9,939 nt of DNA. It comes from VXYL01 sp047518105 (GTDB lineage: Bacteria > Pseudomonadota > Gammaproteobacteria > Pseudomonadales > Azotimanducaceae). The position numbers were made by a program, and so were the translations under genes. Shown piece after piece: positions 1 through 6,275 of this stretch. Numbering within the stretch: the stretch's first letter is position 1; each line of letters opens with the position of its first letter. The notes beneath the pieces were generated by a model. That model was not told where the DNA came from, ran no database searches, and was given only the letters and a program-made list of their open reading frames with translations. The stretch spans positions 1 through 9,939 of the forward strand of contig JAKZRQ010000007.1 of NCBI GenBank assembly GCA_047518105.1. Reading direction: 5' to 3'.

Positions 1-5
1 TTGAC

Positions 6-75
6 TAGATTCCTTGAGCGCGCCGAATGTGCCGCGCGCCTAGATTTCTTGAGCGCGCCGAATGTTGACACTTGG
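6..75. repeat. Two tandem copies of a 25-bp direct repeat, 35-bp period
   Basis: The stretches 6-30 and 41-65 are identical except for one C/T difference. Both contain the core cttgagcgcgccgaatgt. The second copy runs directly into gacacttgggttgcat (67-82), which recurs with one mismatch at 9356-9371 on the same strand. Spaced internal repeats next to a conserved end sequence are typical of insertion-sequence ends, but no transposase is visible here and the window starts at base 1. Function is unknown; an IS end or a multi-site protein-binding region are both possible. Confidence 0.6.
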
Positions 76-97
76 GTTGCATTTCGAACGAGGCCGG

Positions 98-138
98 GAG
101 AATGCGCAAGCATTCTCGATCGCGCCCGTCAGGGCGCG
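98..138. other. Two adjacent perfect hairpins downstream of the regulator gene
   Basis: Bases 98-105 pair perfectly with 110-117 (8 bp) around the loop gcaa, which would be a GNRA tetraloop in plus-strand RNA. Bases 121-127 pair perfectly with 132-138 (7 bp, all G/C) around gtca. They lie 20-60 bases past the stop codon of the regulator on the minus strand, where a terminator could be. Neither is followed by a T-run on either strand, so they do not look like classical intrinsic terminators. Confidence 0.4.
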
Positions 139-160
139 CCGTCGCCACATGCGGCGCGCG

Positions 161-1498
161 CTAGCGCTGATCCCGACGCGGACCCCGTTTCCTTGTCCTT
201 CGGCGGGGGATGTTCAGACGCTGACGGCGCTCCCACAGGCTTTTTCTGCTGATTCCAAGTTTGCTCGCGAGTTCCGTCTCCGTGAACTGGTCTTCGTTAT
301 CCAGCACGAAGCGCACGAAGTAGCCTTCGAGACTGCTGGCGGACTCGCCTTGGACTTCGGGCGGTGGCTGGGGGGCACCGCCGGTGTTGATCGCGAGCAG
401 ACCGGCATCGATGGTCTCGTCCTCGCTGAGGATGGCCGCGCGCTCGACGGCGTTCTCCAGTTCCCGCACGTTGCCGGGCCAAGGGTAGGAACGCATCGCG
501 TCCAAGGCGCTACTGGAAAACGACAGTCTATGCTTGTTCAGCTTGCCGCAGGCGCGACCGAGCAGGACGTGTGCGAGCTTGATCACGTCTTCGCCCCGAT
601 CCCGCAACGGCGGCACCCGCAACGCCGCGTCGATGCGGCGCAGCAGGTCGTCGCGAAACTGGTTGTTTCGGGCAAGCTCGACAATGTTGCGATGCGTCGC
701 GGCGATGACGCGCACGTTTACGCGGCGCGTCTTGGCACTGCCGAGACGGCGGATGCGGCCGTCTTGGAGGAAGCGCAGCAGCCTTGCTTGGGCGGTCGGC
801 GGCATGTCGCCGATCTCGCCTAGAAACAGCGTGCCACCGTCTGCTGCTTCCAAGAGGCCGGGGCGCGGTGCTGCGAGAGGCGCGGAAGAGACGCCGGCGC
901 CGAGGCCGAACAGTTCCGACTCGATCATCGACTCGGGAATGGCAGCACAGTTGAGGGCGATGATCTGGGCGTGTCGGCGCCCGCTCGATGCGTGTAGGGC
1001 ACGGGCGATGAGCTCCTTGCCCGTCCCGACCTCCCCTTGGATGAGCACGGTCGCCTCGGTGGGCGCCCACTTGGCGACCTGGTCGAAGAGATCGCGCATG
1101 GCGGGGCACTCGCCGACGATGGACGAAAATGCCGTCATCCCGGCCACCATTGGCTGAGCGCGGCTTGCGGCCCGCTCGACCGCGGCAATAAGCGTCGCCG
1201 GCTGGAACGGTTTGGCGACATAGTCGGCGGCACCCTGGCGCATGCATTCGACCGCCTCGGGAATGCTTGGCGAGTCGGCAACCAGGACAACAGGGACAGA
1301 TGCTGCAAACGCCAGGAAGTCGTCGGCGCTGGCGACCATCGTGGCATTGGCGACCACCGTCGCCACCTGCCCGACGCCGACGCGCGCGACATCAGTCAGA
1401 TTCGCCGCCTCGACGACGGCGAACCCGTTGCGTTCGAATTCCTCGCGCAGCTCACGGCGGCTCGAATCGTCGCGTTCGATCACGAGGACGCGTGTCAT
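161..1498 (-). CDS. NtrC-type response regulator with degenerate receiver and AAA+ motifs
   Basis: The 445-residue protein has the NtrC layout: receiver (about 1-113), AAA+ domain (about 125-365) and C-terminal Fis-type helix-turn-helix (about 405-430) with a basic tail. Walker A is intact (GEVGTGKE, 155-162), as are the FRDDLLRR region (281-288) and sensor II (GNVREL, 342-347). Three key places are changed. The expected phospho-acceptor Asp is Asn51 (VVANATM), although the receiver Lys97 in AKPF is kept. Walker B reads TLFLGEIGD, with Gly227 for the usual Asp. The sigma-54-contacting GAFTGA loop reads GVSSAP (202-207). I infer DNA binding without normal phosphorylation or sigma-54 activation. 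The gene follows dksA-gluQRS, the place of cbrB in Pseudomonas, but no cbrA sensor kinase is adjacent. The ATG start is fixed by an in-frame TAG two codons upstream. No clear Shine-Dalgarno is visible. Confidence 0.88.
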   Translation of the reverse strand: MTRVLVIERDDSSRRELREEFERNGFAVVEAANLTDVARVGVGQVATVVANATMVASADDFLAFAASVPVVLVADSPSIPEAVECMRQGAADYVAKPFQPATLIAAVERAASRAQPMVAGMTAFSSIVGECPAMRDLFDQVAKWAPTEATVLIQGEVGTGKELIARALHASSGRRHAQIIALNCAAIPESMIESELFGLGAGVSSAPLAAPRPGLLEAADGGTLFLGEIGDMPPTAQARLLRFLQDGRIRRLGSAKTRRVNVRVIAATHRNIVELARNNQFRDDLLRRIDAALRVPPLRDRGEDVIKLAHVLLGRACGKLNKHRLSFSSSALDAMRSYPWPGNVRELENAVERAAILSEDETIDAGLLAINTGGAPQPPPEVQGESASSLEGYFVRFVLDNEDQFTETELASKLGISRKSLWERRQRLNIPRRRTRKRGPRRDQR

Positions 1499-1630
1499 TG
1501 GCTAATGGTAGCAGGCGCAATGAGCCAGCCGTAATGGTCCGGCGGCGCGAGTCTGTGTCTGGGGCCCTGGGCGAACCGGACCCGACACCCTGGGGAACAT
1601 GGCGGACCGCTCGGGTGCGATCCGTCTTGC

Positions 1631-2554
1631 TCAGGCGAGCGCAACGAAACCCGCAACAACCGGTCGTGACGGCACCTTGCCGCTGTCCCAGTGGCGAATG
1701 GCCCAATCGAGAATCGTCGCGATGTCGCCCCGTGGCGGATCGAGACCTAGCAGAGTCAACACCGTCGCGATGTTGTGGCGTGCGAAACGGTCTTCGATGG
1801 TCGTGGCTCGGTTGTGCTTGGACAATTTGACTCCTGATGCCTCGGTGATGACGGGGAGGTGGGCGTAGGCCGGCAAGGCCATGCCGAGGAGGCGCATGAG
1901 GAATATCTGCCGTGGTGTGTCCTCGAGCAGATCGGCGCCGCGAACGACGTGATCGACGCCCATCACATGGTCGTCGACGACCACGGCAAGTGGGTAGGAG
2001 ACGAAGCCATCGCGGCGCTGAACGATGAAGTCGTCCAACGCGTCGGCAGCGCCCTTTGGATGCCCCCGGGCGGCCCCCGCCGCTGTCTGGGAGCACTGCG
2101 GGTGCTGCACGCGGTCCGTGAAGGTGATGCGGCCTTCCGTGCGGATGCGGACGGCGTTGCCTCGGCGCGACAAACCGAGATCGCGACAGGTTCCAGGGTA
2201 GCGGCCCTCGCCGCGCAGTTGCCGTCGGGTGCAGCGGCAGGCGAAACACCGCTCGTCCAACCGCTCGAGGGCAGCATGATAGTGGTCGATGTGGGCACTC
2301 TGACGAGCCACTTGGCCGTCCCAGGTCAGGCCGTGTGCTTCCAGCGTCCGCAAGATCGCCGACTCGGCATCGGTATCGATGCGGGGCGCGTCCAGATCGT
2401 CGATGCGTAGCAGCCAGCGACCGTCGTGCGCCCGGGCGTCGAGCCAGGAAGCGACCGCCGTAAGCAGCGAGCCTAGGTGCAATGGACCGGATGGCGTGGG
2501 GGCGAAACGCCCGGTGTAGGGCGATGCCGGGCGCCGCTCGGCTATCGGAGCCAC
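1631..2554 (-). CDS. gluQRS: Glutamyl-Q tRNA(Asp) synthetase
   Basis: This is a truncated glutamyl-tRNA synthetase paralogue. In this family the enzyme activates glutamate and attaches it to the queuosine at the wobble base of tRNA-Asp. Visible motifs are the class I signature FAPTPSGPLHLGS (17-29), the zinc-site cysteines CRC (106-108) plus YPGTC (119-123), and KLSKHN (243-248), the KMSKS counterpart. There is no anticodon-binding domain, as expected at 307 residues. The linker before DDFIVQRRDG (about 148-173) seems roughly a dozen residues longer than in E. coli, judged from memory, and is Ala/Gly-rich. The start is GTG, 18 bases after the dksA stop, with no strong ribosome site, so translation is probably coupled within a dksA-gluQRS operon. 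The next gene downstream, the regulator, is 132 bases away; that spacer shows no terminator. Confidence 0.95.
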   Translation of the reverse strand: MAPIAERRPASPYTGRFAPTPSGPLHLGSLLTAVASWLDARAHDGRWLLRIDDLDAPRIDTDAESAILRTLEAHGLTWDGQVARQSAHIDHYHAALERLDERCFACRCTRRQLRGEGRYPGTCRDLGLSRRGNAVRIRTEGRITFTDRVQHPQCSQTAAGAARGHPKGAADALDDFIVQRRDGFVSYPLAVVVDDHVMGVDHVVRGADLLEDTPRQIFLMRLLGMALPAYAHLPVITEASGVKLSKHNRATTIEDRFARHNIATVLTLLGLDPPRGDIATILDWAIRHWDSGKVPSRPVVAGFVALA

Positions 2555-2572
2555 GGCGTGGGAGTGAAGCGG

Positions 2573-3100
2573 TTAGCCTCGAAGCTGCTTTTCGCGGAGT
2601 TCGTCAAGCGCTTTGCAGTCCACGCACTGAGTCGCCGTGGGTCGTGCTTGGAGGCGACGCAAGCCGATTTCGACCCCGCAGGTGTCGCAATAGCCGTAGT
2701 CTTTCTGCTCGATCCGGTCGAGTGTCTCTGTGATCTTGCGGATGAGGCGGCGTTCGCGGTCGCGCGTTCGCAACTCGATGCCGAGTTCCTCCTCGCGGGT
2801 CGCGCGGTCGAGCTCGTCGGGGAAGTTCGAGGCTTGGCCCTGGAGAAGGTTGACGGTGCGATCCACCTGCTCCATCAGTTCATGCCGCCAGGCGGCGAGC
2901 ATGTCCCGGAAGTGCTGTTCCTGGTTGGGACTCATGTACTCCTCGCCGGGCGCGGCGGAGTAGGGAGCGAAGTGCGTGAACGGCGAATGATCGTCGCCCG
3001 CGACAGTCGTGGCGCTCTCGGAGTCTGTTGATCCGGCATCGATGGTGTCGGATCGCGCGTCCCGTTCACCGGAACGGTCGGTTGTTGCTTCGTTGGCCAT
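2573..3100 (-). CDS. dksA: RNA polymerase-binding transcription factor DksA
   Basis: DksA inserts a coiled coil into the secondary channel of RNA polymerase and works with ppGpp in the stringent response. The 175-residue protein matches E. coli DksA along its length from PGEEYM (51-56). The coiled-coil tip keeps FPDELDRA (93-100), so the functional Asp, Asp and Ala (E. coli D71, D74, A76) are present at 95, 98 and 100. The zinc finger has Cys138, Cys141, Cys159 and Cys162, making it the zinc-type, not the Cys-less, paralogue. The N-terminus is about 24 residues longer than E. coli's 151-residue protein and is rich in Asp, Ser and Thr, so it is probably disordered. The ATG is preceded very closely by GGGAGG. 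The gene heads an apparent dksA-gluQRS unit and diverges from sfsA. Confidence 0.97.
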   Translation of the reverse strand: MANEATTDRSGERDARSDTIDAGSTDSESATTVAGDDHSPFTHFAPYSAAPGEEYMSPNQEQHFRDMLAAWRHELMEQVDRTVNLLQGQASNFPDELDRATREEELGIELRTRDRERRLIRKITETLDRIEQKDYGYCDTCGVEIGLRRLQARPTATQCVDCKALDELREKQLRG

Positions 3101-3337
3101 AGGCCTCCCGATATCTGGTCAAGGTTGCTCGAACCCGGAGAAACGCTACTAGGACGAGCCAAGTAATGACGACCGCTTGGTGTCTTCACTGGTCAGTCTG
3201 AGTTACGCTCGCTGGGCTCCTTGCTTCCTCGAGGGTCGAATCGAAGGGCGCGTAACCTAACAAAACGTCTTTGCAATGACCATACCTGAGTCGTTACGAG
3301 TCGTAACCGGGAAAAACCGGCCGGCCGGTGCCGCTAC
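3101..3337. promoter_or_regulatory. Divergent dksA/sfsA intergenic region
   Basis: This 237-bp spacer must hold promoters for dksA (leftward) and sfsA (rightward). I see no sigma-70 promoter close to consensus in either direction. The notable feature is a palindromic tandem repeat at 3288-3307, listed separately. A short palindrome, ccggccggccgg, sits just upstream of the sfsA start at about 3318-3329. A good Shine-Dalgarno exists for dksA but not for sfsA. Confidence 0.5.
3288..3307. repeat. 10-bp tandem repeat forming a perfect palindrome, candidate operator
   Basis: The decamer gagtcgttac (3288-3297) is followed directly by gagtcgtaac (3298-3307), which differs at one base. The junction creates gttacga-g-tcgtaac (3293-3307), a perfect 7+7 inverted repeat around one central base. 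It lies about 30 bp before the sfsA start and about 190 bp before dksA. The size and symmetry suit a dimeric repressor or activator site. The binding protein is unknown. Confidence 0.4.
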
Positions 3338-4075
3338 ATGAGGTTCACGCCGGTACTGCGCGCGGGCGTCCTCATCCGCCGCTACAAGCGTTTCTTGGCC
3401 GATGTCGAGACGCCGATGGGCGAGACGCTGACCATGCACTGTGCCAACACGGGGGCCATGATCGGCTGCGCCGAACCGGGGAGTGCGGTTTGGTACTCGG
3501 AGTCTGCCAATCCCAAGCGCAAGTACCGTCACACCTTGGAGATTGTTCGGAATCACGAGGGCCACTACATCGGCGTCAACACCTCCCGGGCCAACGCCCT
3601 GGTTGCCGATGCCATTGCCGAGGGGCTGGTGCCGGGAATCGCGAGTTCCGGACCGATTCGCCGGGAAGTGGCCATTCCTGGCGAGAGAGGACGCTTCGAT
3701 CTCTTGGTGGGCGGGGTCTTCGTGGAAGTCAAGTCGGTGACCCTGAAGCTCGAAGACAGCGGTGCCTTTCCCGACGCGGTGAGCGTTCGCGCCACCCGCC
3801 ATGTCGATGCGTTGGCGCGGCTGGCACAGTCGGGGCGCCCGGCAGCGTTGGTTTTTTGCGTCCTGCATGGCGGAATTGCACAAGTCCGGAGCGCGGACGA
3901 GATCGATGCGGCCTACGGCGCCGCGTTGCGACGGGCGGCGACCGTCGGGGTTCGTATCGTGGCGCTCGGCTGCCGGATTTCGCCGCAGGGGATCGTACCG
4001 ATTGGGACGCTGCCCGTTAGCCCGATTTCTCACCAGGCCGCTTGTCGGCGTCAAAAAGCTCTTGGGTTTCACTAG
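3338..4075 (+). CDS. sfsA: SfsA family DNA-binding/nuclease-like protein with altered C-terminus
   Basis: The protein matches SfsA (sugar fermentation stimulation protein). The family has an OB-like N-terminal domain and a PD-(D/E)XK nuclease-like core; its cellular role is poorly defined. Conserved stretches include YKRFLADV (16-23), HCANTGAM (34-41), RKYRHT (61-66), FVEVKSVTL (128-136) and FPDAV (144-148). Candidate catalytic residues are Asp121, Glu130 and Lys132. E. coli SfsA ends just after LPVT. Here LPV is at 225-227 and is followed by 18 extra residues that look unrelated. This tail starts where the inverted repeat at 4014 begins, so the original stop codon was probably replaced. The neighbour dksA is conserved in other gammaproteobacteria but is usually co-oriented with sfsA; here it is divergent. 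The ATG lacks a clear ribosome-binding site. Confidence 0.94.
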   Translation: MRFTPVLRAGVLIRRYKRFLADVETPMGETLTMHCANTGAMIGCAEPGSAVWYSESANPKRKYRHTLEIVRNHEGHYIGVNTSRANALVADAIAEGLVPGIASSGPIRREVAIPGERGRFDLLVGGVFVEVKSVTLKLEDSGAFPDAVSVRATRHVDALARLAQSGRPAALVFCVLHGGIAQVRSADEIDAAYGAALRRAATVGVRIVALGCRISPQGIVPIGTLPVSPISHQAACRRQKALGFH

Positions 4076-4212
4076 TTTGACCGCGATGTCGATGATCGTG
4101 CCGATGGCGGACTGCGCTGGCCGCGCCCTCGCGGGTCTTTTGGGCCCGTGTGTACACGGGGCCAAAATCCTCCGCGATCATCACGGCCCCTGGTGAGAAA
4201 TGCGGGCTAGCG
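4014..4212. mobile_element. Inverted-repeat-bounded element, MITE-like or IS remnant, at the sfsA 3' end
   Basis: The left arm 4014-4037 and the right arm 4186-4212 are inverted repeats of each other. Written inward, the left reads ccgttagcccgatttctcac and the right ccgctagcccgcatttctca. They share cagg after this, and differ by one substitution and one to three inserted bases. The 199-bp unit is too short for a transposase and has no recognisable gene. Inside is a near-perfect palindrome at 4138-4167. The left arm overlaps the end of sfsA and the right arm abuts the orphan pseudopilin fragment. Tagcccg and atttctcac remind me of ends of some DDE-transposase elements, possibly IS1380-like, but this is unverified memory. 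No target-site duplication is evident. Confidence 0.55.
4138..4167. repeat. 30-bp near-perfect palindrome
   Basis: Bases 4138-4151 pair with 4154-4167 at 13 of 14 positions; the mismatch is G4144 against G4161. The two-base centre, gt, is too tight for a normal RNA loop. The stem carries T-runs at its 5' edge and A-runs at its 3' edge, the reverse of an intrinsic terminator. It sits 62 bases past the sfsA stop and inside the inverted-repeat element, so a protein-binding or transposition-related role seems likelier than termination. Confidence 0.5.
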
Positions 4213-4405
4213 GTAAACCCGATATCGCATGCGCCACCGAGGCGTCGTCAACACTTCGCTGGCCAACATCCCGGGCCACCCGACCGCGACCCTGCCCCAA
4301 CGATCGCCGTCGAGCGCCAACCCCTCGCCACCACCGCGAACAGTCCCACAAACGCGTCTCCCCGGCTCGGCACGCGATGACCCCAGCGCGGGGTACGGGT
4401 CGGGT

Positions 4406-4597
4406 GAACGTTGGCTTTCCATGAAACCCAACGGTCTCACCGACTCGCAATCCGGCAACCTGCTCATCTGCGCGCCGGACGGCAACCCCAAGAACGCCCG
4501 CAAACTCATCATCAACGCCCAAGGCCGCATCCGCCACGGCCGCGACAGCGATGGCGACGGGATCGTCGAGGACGCCGATGGCAGGCCGGTTTCCTGC
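4406..4597 (+). pseudogene. C-terminal fragment of a FimT/GspH-type minor pseudopilin
   Basis: In the plus-strand frame starting ggtgaacgttgg, the translation contains RWLSMKPNGLTD, GNLLICAPDG, ARKLIINAQGRIRHG and DSDGDGIVEDADGRP, then VSC. This is the typical end of FimT/GspH pseudopilins: a beta strand with 'PxGxT', a Cys, 'ARxLxIxxxGRxR' and a closing Cys. No N-terminal prepilin helix (the G-F-T-L-I-E motif) is found upstream in any frame, and the sequence between 4213 and 4405 does not look like a pilin. The frame also runs on, without the expected stop, into the antisense of pilX. I read this as a decayed, inverted fragment. fimT normally lies upstream of pilV on the same strand, whereas here it faces pilX tail to tail. 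Confidence 0.6.
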
Positions 4598-4612
4598 CGA
4601 ACGTACCGGTCG

Positions 4613-5194
4613 TCAAGCGCCGAGATCTGCCCAGGACAGTCGCCCGGTCGTCGTCCGGTCGAGCATCCCGCCGCCGTCGCGAACGCGGCCGTAGGTGCTC
4701 TGCAGCAACACGCTCGCGGCGGACGTGGCGCCGCTGCCGCGTGCGGTGATGCGGAAGACGTCGATCGTGACCGGCGGCAACGGCGTGGCCGGCGTGCCCG
4801 AATCTTCGAAGGTCGCCACCCACTCCACGATGGTGCGGGGTTGTTCCTCCACGCCACTCAGCGGAACCGCCAGCACCCGGCCCTGCCCGTTCCAGTCGGC
4901 CCCATGCCATGGATCGCGCTCGCCGTAGGCCGGGGCCGAGAACAAGCCGTCGATACCACGCGGCGAGAAGTTCTCCGCCGGATCCCCGTCGTTGACGGCG
5001 AGCCAGGCCTCGGCCTCCGCCAACGCCGCTTCGGCGGCATGGAAGGCGAGCGCGCCGTCGGCGCTGTTGCGCGCCATGCGCAACTCCAGGATCGTGGTCT
5101 GGGCCGCGGACAGGGCGGCGACGGTGATCGCCAACAGCAGAGCGAGGCTGACGAACAGCACGATGCCACCGGCGCGGCTGTTGAACCTGCCCAT
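4613..5194 (-). CDS. pilX: Minor type IV pilin assembly protein PilX
   Basis: PilX is a membrane-anchored minor pilin that joins PilV, PilW, PilE and FimU in the complex that primes type IV pilus assembly. The 193-residue product begins with GGIVLFVSLALLLAITVAAL, the usual PilX N-terminal helix, followed by SAAQTT, LELRMARN and AEAALAEAEAWL. Like others in this family it lacks the Glu5 seen in other pilins. The C-terminal domain ends in LLQSTYGRV and GRLSWADL, a normal PilX end, so the protein looks complete. It starts 6 bases after the pilW stop and has a fair purine-rich site upstream. pilY1 would normally follow directly; instead the conserved sequence stops at the pilX stop codon and the inverted pseudopilin fragment begins. 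Confidence 0.92.
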   Translation of the reverse strand: MGRFNSRAGGIVLFVSLALLLAITVAALSAAQTTILELRMARNSADGALAFHAAEAALAEAEAWLAVNDGDPAENFSPRGIDGLFSAPAYGERDPWHGADWNGQGRVLAVPLSGVEEQPRTIVEWVATFEDSGTPATPLPPVTIDVFRITARGSGATSAASVLLQSTYGRVRDGGGMLDRTTTGRLSWADLGA

Positions 5195-5200
5195 CCCCGC

Positions 5201-6274
5201 TCACCCGTTGCGCATCGCAATGGTCCGCGAGAACCGCAAGGACAGGGCTCGGTCATCCGCCGTCACCGCATCGACGCTCGTCGCCCCGATCGAGACGTGG
5301 ACGGCGCGAATCACGCCCGCCGCCGGATCCCCCGGCGCGACGTAGCGGGTGGGCGCGCTCGCGCCGTCATCGGGCGTCGCGTCCACACCGAAGAGGATCT
5401 GCAGGTCGTCGATGCCCTGCACCAGTTCCGCCGGCGCCGCCGCGGACGTCTTGCGCCAAAGCGACCACGCCCTTTCGCCCCGGTTGTCTTGCCCGGCACC
5501 GGTCGCGATGAAGTAGATGTCGGTCACGACCCGAGCCACCATCGCGGCCTGGGGAGAGCCCTCGCCGCCGTAGGGCTGCGCCAGGGCGGCGAGCGAGAAC
5601 CCAGGGCGGTTGGCGAAATCGTCATGCCCGGCAGGGCGCGTCAAGGTCGCCCGGCCCACCATTTCGGAGACGCTGCCGATGCGGAACAAGGCCCCTTGGC
5701 GGCAGTCGGACAGCACCACGAAGTCGTCGGCCTCGAGGGCGAAGTCCTCTGCGGCCGCGACGACAAGCGGATCGTCGTCCGCCACCCACGGCGACGACAA
5801 CGCGAACCCCGGCGCTTCGACCCGCCGAAACACCACGATGTCGCTGCCCGGACGCAGGGACGCGGCGCGAATTCGGTTCCGACCAACAAGGCCCATGGCG
5901 GTCCCTCCCCCGCCGCGCACCGGCAGCGGCGCCAGACTCGGCTGCCAGTCGTCAACGCGGTTGCCTGTGCCAACGCCGTCGAACCCTTCCACCGGCACCG
6001 AGATGTTGAACTCGGCGATCCGATCCCAGTGCCCGTTCAGGCCGTTGACCAGCGCACCGCCCGCGGCGCAGCCCCGATACCCCGCCCCACGCGCCGAACG
6101 GGCGATGAAGTCGAAGGCGTGGCGCGCCGACTCCTGCAGGCTCGCCTGCCCCGCCAACAGGACGTTGCCCCGGCTGGTGCTCGCGAACAACTGGACCACG
6201 GCGGTCGTCAACACCACACCGAGCGACGCTGCGAGCAAGAGCTCGAGCAGGGAGAATCCCTGGGCGCGGCGCAC
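5201..6274 (-). CDS. pilW: Minor type IV pilin PilW
   Basis: PilW is a large minor pilin of the priming and tip complex. It has a class III signal, MRRAQG then FSLLELLLAASLG, with Gly before the PilD cleavage site and Glu at mature position 5, followed by the hydrophobic helix. The rest, 357 residues in total, shows PilW-typical features: ESARHAFDFIARSARGAGYRGC near 45-66, SDIVVFRR in the middle, IDDLQILFGVD late, and the closing LRFSRTIAMRNG. The start is GTG, separated from the pilV stop by a single base, so translation is probably coupled. The length is normal for the family and no frame damage is seen. Confidence 0.93.
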   Translation of the reverse strand: MRRAQGFSLLELLLAASLGVVLTTAVVQLFASTSRGNVLLAGQASLQESARHAFDFIARSARGAGYRGCAAGGALVNGLNGHWDRIAEFNISVPVEGFDGVGTGNRVDDWQPSLAPLPVRGGGGTAMGLVGRNRIRAASLRPGSDIVVFRRVEAPGFALSSPWVADDDPLVVAAAEDFALEADDFVVLSDCRQGALFRIGSVSEMVGRATLTRPAGHDDFANRPGFSLAALAQPYGGEGSPQAAMVARVVTDIYFIATGAGQDNRGERAWSLWRKTSAAAPAELVQGIDDLQILFGVDATPDDGASAPTRYVAPGDPAAGVIRAVHVSIGATSVDAVTADDRALSLRFSRTIAMRNG

Positions 6275-6275
6275 G

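Noticed and set aside
1..82. CRISPR array
   Set aside because: Only two repeat copies with a 10-bp gap between them, far too short for spacers, and no cas genes.
1499..1630. Sigma-54 promoter between gluQRS and the regulator
   Set aside because: No GG-N10-GC element with the surrounding consensus was found in the leftward direction.
3257..4165. 302-codon minus-strand open frame over sfsA
   Set aside because: It is antisense to sfsA, has no recognisable motif, and follows from the GC-rich codon pattern.
4207..4400. Minus-strand frame ending next to the right inverted repeat, possible transposase tail
   Set aside because: A stop codon lies at the edge of the repeat as at some IS ends, but the translation has no transposase motif and the region is too short to judge.
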